From Pseudoduganella armeniaca (GTDB taxonomy: Bacteria > Pseudomonadota > Gammaproteobacteria > Burkholderiales > Burkholderiaceae_D): a stretch of 64,000 nucleotides of DNA. The position numbers and the translations under genes are program-made. Under the pieces are notes generated by a model. That model was not told the DNA's origin, ran no database searches, and saw only the letters and a list, made by a program, of their open reading frames with translations. The stretch spans positions 248,001 through 312,000 of the forward strand of contig NZ_CP028324.1 of assembly GCF_003028855.1 (NCBI RefSeq), written 5' to 3'. This document shows positions 54,051-63,138 of this stretch, one piece after another; position 1 is the first letter of the stretch; each line of letters begins with the position of its first letter.

Positions 54051-54247
54051 TGCGGGGCTCCCTGGTTTGATGTAGCGCAAAGAACAGCTGTCAATCCTTG
54101 CGTACGCACAAACTGTGCCAATACCACGCCAAGCAAGCCAAGTCATTGACGGCAAAGGCCATTCTCGCGCGTCGTTTTTGCGGGGACGCAACTCGAAATG
54201 CGATATGTAAAAATTTTCGACAGAAATTTCGACGGAAAGTCGAGGGC

Positions 54248-54270
54248 GCCCGGGCCGTTAAGGCCCGGGC
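54248..54270. repeat. GC-rich hairpin between GH16 and PEP-CTERM genes
   Basis: Perfect 9-bp arms GCCCGGGCC and GGCCCGGGC with loop GTTAA, 58 bp beyond the 3' end of the beta-glucanase gene. A T run is missing, so it is only a possible terminator for that minus-strand transcript. Confidence 0.6.
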
Positions 54271-54327
54271 CGTCCCCATCCGGGGTCACCGAAGCGTGCC
54301 CTGATCGACAGCGCACCTCACATCACA

Positions 54328-56079
54328 TCATTGCATCGTATAGGTTTGCGGAACGGTATCGACAGCGTGATTCGCGGCGGCGTCCCAGTACGTAAAATTG
54401 TAGCGAACCACGTCGCCAACCTTCAGTCCGCTGGCCTCGAATGTGCTGACGCCGTTTTGAAGACGCATGCGGACGTTCATCTGGCCACCGTTATTGACGG
54501 CATAGTGCACGTCAGCCCATTCGCCTACGGTCGAGGTGAATCGGAGCGTGGTCGGAGCGACCTGCGTCACATACTGCGGGGCGGACTGCGCAGGCGTGCC
54601 GGCGTCCCACACGATGTCGTCGATCGCAAACTGGAAGGCGGTGGTTGGAAGATTGTTGCCGTCACTTGAAAACATGAACAGATCCACGATCGACTGCAAC
54701 GCCACCAACGGACCGGCCAGCGTGGACACCGGTATGGTGGCGGTCGCCCAATCGCCATTGCGTACCAGCCCAAACGCGGTCGTGTTGGCCGGGAAATTCA
54801 GCCAGTTCACGTTGGTGTACGTATCGGCCAGACCAATGTTGAAAGAAACATTCGCAGGGATCTTGATCCGGAATTTCACGGTGCCGTTACGGAAATTGGT
54901 CATGTCACGAATCGAGCGTGATTGGATCGACGCGCCAAACCAATCACCTGGCTTGTTATAGCTCCAAGCGAGGACATTATTGCCCTCGTAGGGACCCAAG
55001 GAGCCACCGCCTATCGAGTTGTTGTTCCATACCCAGATGTCAGAGGTGGTGCCGGCTTCCAGCTTGGCATTCACGGCGGAGTTATCCGTGTACACACCGA
55101 ACTTGCCCGCTTCGGGCACAGTCTGATTGCCCAGCTTGACTTCGCCTAGTCCATCCAGTTCGTAGACGCGCACATAGTCAACATACATCGTGCTGGGCAA
55201 GGGTGCAGTGACCTGGCTTGGGGTGGCCGCGTCGGTGAAATTACCGCCGACCGCCAAGTTCAGCAGCAGGTAGAACGGCGCCTTCAAAGCGTCGGAATTG
55301 ACTGGCAGGGGCTTATCGTACATGTCGTGTTCGACACCGTTGTCCTCTACCGTAAAACGCATCTCGGTATCTGTCCAATACAGCCGGTACTTCACAAAAC
55401 GATTGACCAGGGAGGTGGCCGGGACATACCAGTTCTTGGTCTTCCAAGCTGTCGAGGCGGCGCACGTTTCGTTACCTGGCACACAAGCGGCCTGGTTCCA
55501 GGTGATGATATTGGAACCAACAAAATGGTTCGCCGAAGCCGCACCTGCCTGCGACCATTCGGAGGCTTTGTGCCCCATTTCCATGATGTCGATTTCGCCC
55601 TTGCGTGGCCAGGCCTGGGCACTGGTACCAAGCATCCAGGCAGCGGGCCACAAGCCGGTAGTGAGGTCAGGTGTGCTCATGCGAATTTCCACCATGCCGT
55701 ACTTCACCTGGACCTTGTTGTACGAATCGATTTTGCCCGACGTGAACTCGTTGCTGCCTTGGCGTTCGCGACGGGCCTGAATTGCCAGTGCACGCGTACC
55801 GCGTTCGAATGGCACATCGGCAATGGTCAGATTCCTCGGGCTGTAGTATTCGAGCTCAGCATTTCCATAGCCACATAAGCCGATTTGGCACCCATTGCCG
55901 TCATAGGGCGTCCAGATTTTCGTGTCCAGCACCGTGCCATTGAATTCCTCAGACCAGATCAATCCGCCAATCCTTGGGTTGGTGACGCTTGCACTCGCTT
56001 GTACGGCACAGGCCAGCAGCAGGCCTGGCAACAACGTTTTGAATGCGCTACCCGACTCGTTAATGCGATCCTCGTTCAT
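54328..56079 (-). CDS. GH16 beta-glucanase (laminarinase-like) with C-terminal carbohydrate-binding domain
   Basis: Secreted glycoside hydrolase of 583 residues. A leader with hydrophobic LLPGLLLACAVQASA is at the N-terminus. The GH16 domain (about 40-310) has LIWSEEFNG, SGKIDSYNKVQVKYGMVEIR, the catalytic motif GEIDIMEMG (Glu162, Asp164, Glu167) and the closing MYVDYVRVYE. A middle beta-sandwich (about 330-495) resembles the carbohydrate-binding region seen in ExoP-like glucanases. The last 75 residues (WADVHYAVNNGGQMNVRMR, VVRYNFTYWD) look like CBM56, a beta-1,3-glucan binder. This suggests endo-1,3-beta-glucanase activity on fungal or algal glucan. GAGGAGAC precedes ATG 56079. Confidence 0.9.
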   Translation of the reverse strand: MNEDRINESGSAFKTLLPGLLLACAVQASASVTNPRIGGLIWSEEFNGTVLDTKIWTPYDGNGCQIGLCGYGNAELEYYSPRNLTIADVPFERGTRALAIQARRERQGSNEFTSGKIDSYNKVQVKYGMVEIRMSTPDLTTGLWPAAWMLGTSAQAWPRKGEIDIMEMGHKASEWSQAGAASANHFVGSNIITWNQAACVPGNETCAASTAWKTKNWYVPATSLVNRFVKYRLYWTDTEMRFTVEDNGVEHDMYDKPLPVNSDALKAPFYLLLNLAVGGNFTDAATPSQVTAPLPSTMYVDYVRVYELDGLGEVKLGNQTVPEAGKFGVYTDNSAVNAKLEAGTTSDIWVWNNNSIGGGSLGPYEGNNVLAWSYNKPGDWFGASIQSRSIRDMTNFRNGTVKFRIKIPANVSFNIGLADTYTNVNWLNFPANTTAFGLVRNGDWATATIPVSTLAGPLVALQSIVDLFMFSSDGNNLPTTAFQFAIDDIVWDAGTPAQSAPQYVTQVAPTTLRFTSTVGEWADVHYAVNNGGQMNVRMRLQNGVSTFEASGLKVGDVVRYNFTYWDAAANHAVDTVPQTYTMQ

Positions 56080-56599
56080 CTTGTCTCCTCGGTTGGAAGT
56101 GCTGCGGTGGCGACCGAGAGACAATGCCGGCTGTCAGCAAAGTTTCGGTCTTATGGTTTATTTCATGGACGCTACATCAGAGATGGAAACACGGTTATGG
56201 AAACGATTCCACAACGCCAAGGATAGATAAGGATGCATCGGTTTGTCAAACCAATTCTGGGACGCGACAGCCTGAAGACAGCTGATGGCCTTGGCTTACG
56301 GAATTGAAACTTGCCAGCTGAAACCCATACTTTGCGCTGGGCTTTTGCTGTTGAGGTTGCTTGGAGAAGTACTGATGGGTTGTCGAGAAAACCTGGCTCG
56401 ACGACGCGCGAAATGTAGAGAAGGACGGAAGGTTGGGTTCGACGGACCGATCGGTTCGGGAAGGCCAGTTTACCGAACCAATCGATGCGTCAAAAATTTC
56501 CGTCTTGGGGCGGAGCCCTAGTGAAGGTAAGTGCTTGTTTTCTTCAGGCTGTTCGAACTGACGATAGTCTTACAGCTGCTGAATTTGTCTCACCAACTT
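56080..56599. other. Intergenic gap upstream of GH16; no gene seen
   Basis: About 520 bp between the beta-glucanase start and the lipA stop. Besides the LacI-like site I see no coding frame with host-like codon use (a 78-codon frame at 56285-56521 is unsupported) and no RNA gene. Confidence 0.5.
56198..56211. promoter_or_regulatory. LacI-type operator candidate TGGAAACGATTCCA
   Basis: A 14-bp near-perfect palindrome centred on CG, the typical layout of LacI/GalR-family sites, 119 bp upstream of the GH16 start. One mismatch from perfect symmetry. A related TGGAAACACGGTT lies directly before it. Confidence 0.5.
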
Positions 56600-57592
56600 T
56601 TAGCTGTTCACGGCTTCCAGCAGGTTATGCGCCTGCACGTCCGCATGGTACGAGCTGCGCACCATCGCGCCCACGGCGGCGTGGCCGAAGCCCATCTTGT
56701 ACGCTTCTTCCTCGAACATCTTGAACACGTCCGGGTGCACGTAGCGGCGCACCGGCAGGTGGCTGTTCGATGGCGCCAGGTACTGGCCGATCGTCAGCAT
56801 GTCGATGTCGTGCTCGCGCATGTCGCGCATCACCTGCAGGATTTCCTCGTCCGTCTCGCCCAGGCCGACCATCAGGCCCGACTTGGTCTTCACGTGCGGG
56901 TACATCGCCTTGAAGTCCTTCAGGAGCTTCAACGAATGCAGGTAGTCGGCGCCGGGGCGCGCTTCCTTGTACAGGCGCGGCACCGTTTCCAGGTTGTGGT
57001 TCATTACGTCCGGCAGGCCGTCCGCGAAGATGGCCAGCGCCTTTTCCAGGCGACCGCGGAAGTCCGGCACCAGCACTTCGATCTGCGTCTTCGGCGACAG
57101 CGCTTTCGTCTTCGTGATGCACTCGACGAAGTGGCCGGCGCCGCCGTCACGCAGGTCGTCGCGGTCCACCGACGTGATGACGACATACGACAGGCGCAGC
57201 TTGGCGATCGTGTTGGCCAGGTTGCCCGGCTCGTTGACGTCCAGCGGATCGGGACGGCCGTGGCCCACGTCGCAGAACGGGCAACGGCGGGTGCACTTGT
57301 CGCCCATGATCATGAACGTGGCGGTGCCCTTGCCGAAGCATTCGCCGATGTTCGGGCAGGAGGCTTCCTCGCACACGGTGACCAGCTTGTTCTCGCGCAG
57401 GATGTCCTTGATTTCGTAGAAGCGGCTCGATGCCGACGCCGCCTTCACGCGGATCCACTCCGGCTTTTTCAGGCGCTCCACCTGCTCGACCGGCACGATC
57501 TTGATCGGGATGCGCGAGGTCTTGCTGGCGCCTTTTTGCTTCTCGCTGGGGTTGTAAGCGGGGGCGGTGCTGGAAGTGGTCTCGGTAGTCAT
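56600..57592 (-). CDS. lipA: Lipoyl synthase (radical SAM)
   Basis: Inserts two sulfurs into protein-bound octanoyl groups; 330 residues. The auxiliary cluster motif CEEASCPNIGEC and the radical-SAM cluster CTRRCPFC are both present, with ITSVDRDDLRDGGAGHFVEC and VKTKSGLMVGLGETDEEI. The C-terminal AVGAMVRSSYHAD is the conserved end region with the RSSY motif. It follows lipB on the same strand after 36 bp. Confidence 0.97.
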   Translation of the reverse strand: MTTETTSSTAPAYNPSEKQKGASKTSRIPIKIVPVEQVERLKKPEWIRVKAASASSRFYEIKDILRENKLVTVCEEASCPNIGECFGKGTATFMIMGDKCTRRCPFCDVGHGRPDPLDVNEPGNLANTIAKLRLSYVVITSVDRDDLRDGGAGHFVECITKTKALSPKTQIEVLVPDFRGRLEKALAIFADGLPDVMNHNLETVPRLYKEARPGADYLHSLKLLKDFKAMYPHVKTKSGLMVGLGETDEEILQVMRDMREHDIDMLTIGQYLAPSNSHLPVRRYVHPDVFKMFEEEAYKMGFGHAAVGAMVRSSYHADVQAHNLLEAVNS

Positions 57593-57628
57593 GACAGTTG
57601 CCCTTGCGGGCTTTTCAGGTAAATTCGG

Positions 57629-58309
57629 TTAGGCGACGGCGGCTTCGGCGCCCACGTCGAGCAGCGCGACCAGTTCCTTGGCCAGCGCCAGCTGCACGTC
57701 GGCCAGCGCGGCCTCGACACCCATCGTGCGCATGTCGACCGTTTCCAGGCCGGCGTAGCCGCACGGGTTGATCCAGGTGAACGGCGCCAGGTCCATCGCC
57801 ACGTTCAGCGACACGCCGTGGTAGGTGCAGCCGTTGCCGCGCACCTTCAGGCCCAGCGCGGCGATCTTGGCGCCCCGTTTCGGGCCATCGGCGATATAGA
57901 TGCCGGGCGCGCCTTCGACCCGCTCGCCGGCCAGATTATACGCCGCCAGCACATTGATGATCGCCTGCTCGATTTTATGGACGAACTGGCGCGCATACAG
58001 TTTGCCGCCCGGTTTGTTGCGGCGCAGGTCCATCAGCAGGTAGATGACGACCTGGCCGGGGCCGTGGTACGTCACCTCGCCGCCGCGGTCGGTCTGCACC
58101 ACCGGGATCTGGGCCGCGCCCGCCAATAAGTGGCCGCGGTCGGCGCCCAGGCCCAAGGTGAACACGGGCGGATGCTCGACGATCCACAGCTCGTCGGGCG
58201 TGTCGGCCGTGCGCGCATCGGTAAAGGCGCGCATCGCGGCGAAGGTCGGTTCGTAGTCGGCTTGACCGAGGTGGCGGATCACCGCCGGTTCGGGTCGGGT
58301 CGTGAACAT
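57629..58309 (-). CDS. lipB: Octanoyl-ACP:protein N-octanoyltransferase
   Basis: Transfers octanoate from ACP to lipoyl domains; 226 residues. Motifs: ELWIVEHPPVFTLGLGAD, TDRGGEVTYHGPGQVVIYLL, KIAALGLKVRGNGCTYHGVS (catalytic Lys) and FTWINPCGYAGLE (catalytic Cys). I chose ATG 58309; an upstream ATG at 58339 overlaps a TATAAT box (minus strand 58342-58337), so a transcript from that promoter would begin after it. Confidence 0.95.
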   Translation of the reverse strand: MFTTRPEPAVIRHLGQADYEPTFAAMRAFTDARTADTPDELWIVEHPPVFTLGLGADRGHLLAGAAQIPVVQTDRGGEVTYHGPGQVVIYLLMDLRRNKPGGKLYARQFVHKIEQAIINVLAAYNLAGERVEGAPGIYIADGPKRGAKIAALGLKVRGNGCTYHGVSLNVAMDLAPFTWINPCGYAGLETVDMRTMGVEAALADVQLALAKELVALLDVGAEAAVA

Positions 58310-58397
58310 GGGCAGCTTGCGTGGATCGAAGCCTGCCATTATACGCGCCGGGCCCAAAGCCTGCTCAAGAAGCAGGCAGCCGCCCGGGGCAGTACCG

Positions 58398-58673
58398 TTA
58401 CAGCACCACCTTGACCATCGGATGGCCCGACAGCTCGGCATACAGCGCGTCGAGCTGCTCGCGGCTGATCGCGCGCACGGTCACGGTCAGGCCCGTGTAG
58501 TTGCCGCTGGACGAAGGACGCGTCTCGACCTTGCCTTCATGGAAAGTCGGGTCGTGCTTGACGATGACGTCGATGATCGTGGCGGCAAACGCCTCGTGCG
58601 TGGGACCCATCACCTTGATCGGGAAGTCGCTCGGGTATTCGATGAGGGACTCTTTGGGCGGAATAGCGGACAT
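58398..58673 (-). CDS. ybeD: YbeD-family (DUF493) ACT-like regulatory protein
   Basis: Small protein of 91 residues with the DUF493 pattern: SLIEYPSDFPIKVMGPTHEA, HDPTFHEGKVETRPSSSGNY and LTVTVRAISREQLDALYAEL. The fold is ACT-like; the role is not settled, but it is regularly found just before lipB, as here. ATG 58673 is used. Confidence 0.93.
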   Translation of the reverse strand: MSAIPPKESLIEYPSDFPIKVMGPTHEAFAATIIDVIVKHDPTFHEGKVETRPSSSGNYTGLTVTVRAISREQLDALYAELSGHPMVKVVL

Positions 58674-58752
58674 GATGTTTCCAATCGTAGCTGAGGACAA
58701 GTGGCGCGTTGCGCCACCCGGTATTGTAGCCAAAGGTGGGGATCGTTCCGGC

Positions 58753-58786
58753 AAAAAAAAGCCAGCCCGAAGGCTGGCCGAAAAAC
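58753..58786 (-). terminator. Rho-independent terminator (minus strand)
   Basis: Stem GCCAGCC/GGCTGGC (58761-58767 with 58772-58778) and a 4-base loop. On the minus strand it is followed by a run of eight T (58760-58753). It ends the transcript of the DUF6600-like gene 200 bp upstream and separates it from ybeD-lipB-lipA. The rest of the gap 58674-58985 shows nothing else. Confidence 0.88.
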
Positions 58787-58985
58787 TATTCGTGATAACG
58801 GAATAGTCGGGACGCTGGTGCGGTCTCGAGAATCCTGGGTTGCGGAGCGTTGCATGTCGGTCCTGTCGTACCCGTGTTCCCGTACGGTCGTACTGTACGG
58901 AAGTGTAGGGGTGCCGGGCTACGGCTTTGTGACAAGCTGCGCAAATCCCGCCCGAATGGTCGAAATCCGGGGCTGGACGTAGTCC

Positions 58986-61070
58986 TCAGCGCTCGCGTAT
59001 CCCATCCTGGCGCGGTTGGCGCGGGCCGCGATGCTGGCCGCCGGGCTGCGCCGGCGCTTGCGGCTGTGCTTGCGGCTGTGCTGGCGGCTGCGGTTGGGCC
59101 TGCGGCGGGGGCGGAGCGACGGGAGCGGGCGGTGGCGCCGGTGCCGGCCGCGGCACCACGGGCGCCGGCGCGGCCGGAGGCGGGGCGGCTGGCGCAAACA
59201 CCGCGCGCGGGTTGGGTGCCGTGACAACCGGCGCCGGCGCGGCCGGCGCCGGCTGGGCCGGACGCCCGTTCCAGCGCTGCTCGTTCTGCTGGCGGCGCGC
59301 GTCCATCAACTCGCGGCGGCGTTCCACCTGCTCTTCCAGCAGGCGGTGGCGGCGCTCGGCCTGCTCGGCGGCCGGGGCGAACTGCCCCGGCGTCATCGTC
59401 GTGATCGCGTGGCCCTGGGCGCGGTCGGCGATGCCGTCGCCGTTGCGGTCGTGGCGCGGATCGACGAGTCCCTGGGCGCGATCCGGAATACCGTCGCGAT
59501 TGCGGTCGCCGCGCGGATCGGCCTGGCCTTGCGCCGCGTCGGCGATGCCATCGCCGTTGCGGTCGCGCTGCAGGCGGTCGGCGATGCCGTCATGGTTGCG
59601 GTCGCGCTCCGGCCAGCGCTCCGTCGTGATGATGCGGTCCGGGCGCGGCTGCATGCCGTCGGCGATGCCGTCGCGGTTGCGGTCCGGCGTTTGCAGGCGG
59701 TCGGCGATACCGTCGCGGTTGCGGTCGGGGCCCTGCACGCCGTCGGCGATGCCATCGTGGTTGCGGTCGCGCTGCAGGCGGTCGGCAACGCCGTCGCCAT
59801 TGCGGTCGCCGGGGCGAGAACTCACGCCCGGCGGCGTCACCGGCACGCCCGGTGGCAGCGTTTGTATCGTGTTCGGGAAGATCGTGGCACGCGGCACGTT
59901 ATTGACGGCCACCGTGCGGCGCTGTTCGAAGCGGTCGCGCGGCACGACGGTCAGGCCGTCGCGGCGCCCGTCCGGTGCATACGGGCCGCGCCGGTCGCTG
60001 TCGTGGAAGCGCCAGCCCAGCCGTTCCTCGTAGCGCGGTGAGACCGGGTAGTGCGGCACGAAGCGGTCGCGCGGCGACAGCGGATACCAGCCGAGGCCCG
60101 GCGCGCGGCGGCGGTCCCGGAAATCGACGGCCCAGCCAGGACCGCCGACCCAGCCCACCAGCGCGGGCGCCCATACCGGGCGGCCGACCACGCGGCCCGG
60201 CGCCCAGCACCAGCGCCGGTTGACCAGCACCCAGCGGCCGTAATGGCTGGGGGCATAGCCCCAGGGGGCATTGTCGACCCAGGTCCAGCCCCACGGCGAC
60301 AGCCAGGTCCAGCGGCCGTCGCGGTAGGGCGCCCAGTCGGCCGCCACGTTACGCGGTGCCCACAGCGGACCGTATTCGCTGCTGACGGTCCAGCTGCCGT
60401 GACGGTCCAGCTCTTCATACCCCGTCACGTCGGCCGGCAGGTAGCGCGTGGCAACGGCCGTCTCGTCGCGGCGGTCGCGATTCTGCGCCCAGGCATCGAA
60501 ATTGTCCGCCAGCGCCTGGCCGGTGGCGACGTCGTCGTCGCGCACGTCGGCGCGCTTGCCGGCGCGCAGCGTCAAGGTCGTGCCGGCGCCTTCGACGCGG
60601 GCGACGCCTTGCAGCGTACTCACGCGCGTGCTGTCGGGCACGCGTTCGGCCTCGACCTTGACGACGCCCGGTTCCGTCAGCAGCACGCGCGCATGGGCCG
60701 TGGCCAGTTCAAAACCGCCCAGCAGGGCGGGATCGCGCAGGCGGACGCTGACGGCGCCATAGTGCAGGCGCAGGCGCATCACGTCGTCGTCCAGTTGTTC
60801 GATTTCCAGGTCGCTGTCGCCGTCGAGCCGGATGGCGGCGGCGCCCACCCGCACCTCGGCCCGGGCACCGGTTGCCGTGATGAGGTGGTGGTCCGAGCTG
60901 ACCGGCCAGTTCAGCAGCGAGCCCGACTCGCTGCCATCGCCCGTGCGCAGCGTCACCGCGCCCTCGACGGCGGCGACGCGACCGACCCGGGTCGGCGGAT
61001 CGGCCAACGCCAGGGACGAGGCGGCCACGAGGGCCGCCAGCAGCAGGAAGTGCAGGGTCTTGCGGTTCAT
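58986..61070 (-). CDS. FecR/DUF6600-like exported protein with eight DRNxDGxAD calcium-type repeats
   Basis: Exported protein of 694 residues; signal peptide MNRKTLHFLLLAALVAASSL. Residues about 30-175 resemble a FecR-like beta domain (GRVAAVEGAVTLRTGDGSES, LRAGKRADV). Residues about 190-350 form the Trp-rich DUF6600-like part (YGPLWAPRNVAADWAPYRDG, WTWLSPWGWTWVDNAPWGYA, PSHYGRWVLVNRRWCWAPGR). Residues 421-552 hold eight short DRN[GHR]DG[IV][AP]D repeats like calcium-binding type-3 loops. The tail is Arg-rich, then Pro/Ala/Gln-rich. Function unknown; probably periplasmic or surface-associated. A GGAGAC site precedes ATG 61070. Confidence 0.82.
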   Translation of the reverse strand: MNRKTLHFLLLAALVAASSLALADPPTRVGRVAAVEGAVTLRTGDGSESGSLLNWPVSSDHHLITATGARAEVRVGAAAIRLDGDSDLEIEQLDDDVMRLRLHYGAVSVRLRDPALLGGFELATAHARVLLTEPGVVKVEAERVPDSTRVSTLQGVARVEGAGTTLTLRAGKRADVRDDDVATGQALADNFDAWAQNRDRRDETAVATRYLPADVTGYEELDRHGSWTVSSEYGPLWAPRNVAADWAPYRDGRWTWLSPWGWTWVDNAPWGYAPSHYGRWVLVNRRWCWAPGRVVGRPVWAPALVGWVGGPGWAVDFRDRRRAPGLGWYPLSPRDRFVPHYPVSPRYEERLGWRFHDSDRRGPYAPDGRRDGLTVVPRDRFEQRRTVAVNNVPRATIFPNTIQTLPPGVPVTPPGVSSRPGDRNGDGVADRLQRDRNHDGIADGVQGPDRNRDGIADRLQTPDRNRDGIADGMQPRPDRIITTERWPERDRNHDGIADRLQRDRNGDGIADAAQGQADPRGDRNRDGIPDRAQGLVDPRHDRNGDGIADRAQGHAITTMTPGQFAPAAEQAERRHRLLEEQVERRRELMDARRQQNEQRWNGRPAQPAPAAPAPVVTAPNPRAVFAPAAPPPAAPAPVVPRPAPAPPPAPVAPPPPQAQPQPPAQPQAQPQAPAQPGGQHRGPRQPRQDGIRER

Positions 61071-61145
61071 GATGTCTCCGGAGCGTTATCCCTGATTAAC
61101 GCTCGGCAGGGCCGCCCGCCGACAGCCGTTACAAATTGAAGCAGT

Positions 61146-61781
61146 TCAGGCCTGGCGCTTGACGAAGAACAGCGCCGTGCCCACGGCCATCAGCAGGCCG
61201 CCAAACACGCGGTTCTGCATGCGCAGCGCGCGCGGGTCGCGGAAATAGCCCTGCATCGTCGAGGCCAGCAGCGCATAGCCGTGCATGACCGTCATGTCGA
61301 TGGCGACCATCGTCACCGCCAGGATCAGCAACTGCGGCAGCACCGGTTCGCCCTGCGTGATGAACTGCGGCAGCACCGCCACCATGAAGATGATGCCTTT
61401 CGGATTTGTCGCATTGGTGAGAAAACCCGTCAGCACGCGCCGCCCCGTCGAGGGCAATGTGGTCTGCTTGCTGACGCCGACGTCGGCGCCGCCAGCCACC
61501 TTGGCGCGCCATTGCGACAGGCCCAGCCAGATCAGGTAGAGCGCGCCGACCGTCTTGACGACATTGAACGCGAACTCGGAGGCCAGCAGCAACGAGCCGA
61601 CGCCGGCGCCGGCAATGAACAGCACCAGCAGCAGCCCCAGCTGCAGGCCCATGACGGTGGCGCTGGCCTTGCGCACGCCGTAGGACAAGCCGTGCGACAT
61701 CGACAACACGGCGCCGGACCCGGGCGAGATGGCAATGATGATGGCGGAAATGGCAAAACCGAGCCAGGTGGCAAAACTCAT
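61146..61781 (-). CDS. LysE/RhtB-family amino-acid exporter
   Basis: Membrane exporter of 211 residues with about six membrane segments. The N-terminal signature WLGFAISAIIIAISPGSGAV and the GFLTNATNPKGIIFMVAVLP loop are diagnostic of LysE/RhtB proteins. The substrate (homoserine lactone, threonine or another amino acid) cannot be told. ATG 61781 is chosen at the hydrophobic start. Confidence 0.92.
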   Translation of the reverse strand: MSFATWLGFAISAIIIAISPGSGAVLSMSHGLSYGVRKASATVMGLQLGLLLVLFIAGAGVGSLLLASEFAFNVVKTVGALYLIWLGLSQWRAKVAGGADVGVSKQTTLPSTGRRVLTGFLTNATNPKGIIFMVAVLPQFITQGEPVLPQLLILAVTMVAIDMTVMHGYALLASTMQGYFRDPRALRMQNRVFGGLLMAVGTALFFVKRQA

Positions 61782-61897
61782 GGGGAATCCAGGCAAAGAC
61801 GATGACTGTAGAGTAACGCAGATTGCAGCACGGCGCAGCGGGGCGGTCGGGTAAGGTAAGATTGTCGGTCCAACCACTTACCTAGAGAGAGCCACCG

Positions 61898-62848
61898 ATG
61901 GCCGGAACCAGCCTGCTTGCCCTGATCGACGATATTGCCACCATTCTCGACGACGTCGCCGCCATGAGCAAGGTGGCCGCGAAAAAAACCGCCGGCGTGC
62001 TGGGCGACGATCTGGCGCTGAACGCGCAGCAGGTTGCGGGCGTCAAGGCGGACCGCGAATTGCCCGTTGTCTGGGCCGTGGCGGTGGGTTCGCTGAAGAA
62101 CAAGGCCATCCTTGTGCCGGCCGCGCTGGCCATCAGCGCCTTCGCGCCGTGGGGCGTGACGCCACTGCTGATGATCGGCGGCGCCTATCTGTGCTTCGAG
62201 GGTTTTGAGAAGCTGGCGCACAAATTCTTGCACAGCAAGGAAGAAGACGAGCAGCATCATGCCGAGCTCGTCGCCGCCGTGACCAACCCCGAGGTCGACC
62301 TGTGCGCGCTGGAGAAGGAAAAGATCAGCGGTGCCATTCGTACCGACTTCATCCTGTCCGCCGAGATTATCGTCATCGCACTGGGCACCGTGTCGGCCGC
62401 CCCGTTCAGCCAGCAGGTGGCCGTGCTGGTCAGCATTGCCGCCATCATGACGGTGGGCGTCTACGGCATCGTCGCCGGCATCGTCAAGATGGACGATGCC
62501 GGCCTGTACCTGAGCCAGCGCGCTGGCGGCGGTCTGGGCGCCGTGCGCGCGTTCGGCCGCTTCCTGCTGGCCGCCGCGCCCAAGCTGATGAAGCTGCTGT
62601 CCGTGCTGGGCACCGTGGCCATGTTCATGGTCGGCGGCGGCATCCTGACACATGGCATCCCGCTGCTGCACGACGTTATCCATCACGCCGCCGAGTCGGC
62701 CCAGGCGGTGGGCGGCGTGGGCCCGGCGCTGGGCTGGCTGACGCCACACGTGGCCGATATCGTTGTCGGCGTGCTGACCGGTGCAGTCGTGCTGGCCGTG
62801 GTTTCCGTTGCCACCAAAGTGTGGGGCAAACTGAAAGGCAAGAACTAA
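61898..62848 (+). CDS. yedI: DUF808 (YedI-family) inner-membrane protein
   Basis: Membrane protein of 316 residues with several hydrophobic segments. The family opening AGTSLLALIDDIATILDDVA is present, followed by KKTAGVLGDDLALNAQQVAG and PLLMIGGAYLCFEGFEKLAH. Function is unknown in all members. AGAGAGA precedes ATG 61898. It is divergent from the LysE gene. Confidence 0.92.
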   Translation: MAGTSLLALIDDIATILDDVAAMSKVAAKKTAGVLGDDLALNAQQVAGVKADRELPVVWAVAVGSLKNKAILVPAALAISAFAPWGVTPLLMIGGAYLCFEGFEKLAHKFLHSKEEDEQHHAELVAAVTNPEVDLCALEKEKISGAIRTDFILSAEIIVIALGTVSAAPFSQQVAVLVSIAAIMTVGVYGIVAGIVKMDDAGLYLSQRAGGGLGAVRAFGRFLLAAAPKLMKLLSVLGTVAMFMVGGGILTHGIPLLHDVIHHAAESAQAVGGVGPALGWLTPHVADIVVGVLTGAVVLAVVSVATKVWGKLKGKN

Positions 62849-62989
62849 GCGTTACCACTGGGGTCGGACCGCCGGGTCCGGCCCGACCCACCTACGCGGC
62901 GCTCGCCGTATCGGTCGTTTTCACTCCGTCATCCCCACCGTTGCAGCCGCGCGAAGCCGGCGCCGCATGTGTCTCCCATTCCTCCAATT

Positions 62990-63031
62990 TTGATCTAAAT
63001 CAAGGTTTTTGGAGGTTGCCCTCCCTAAACT
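62990..63031 (+). promoter_or_regulatory. FNR/ANR-type box and -10 element before the PAS chemoreceptor
   Basis: TTGATCTAAATCAA (62990-63003) is a perfect TTGAT-N4-ATCAA FNR box. TAAACT (63026-63031) is a plausible -10. A transcript start near 63038 would put the box at -41.5, the class II activating position. The start codon follows at 63139. Confidence 0.75.
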
Positions 63032-63138
63032 GATTCCTGTGGCGTATTGCCGCACAGAAATAACAGCAGATCATAACATTCAGGACAGAGCGCCCTCGAA
63101 GACGCCGCCAGAACAACACAGGCTTAGGAGTAAACCAG

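Noticed and set aside
56285..56521. 78-codon frame upstream of lipA
   Set aside because: No ribosome site, no recognisable domain, and a composition unlike host genes; probably random in a long control region.
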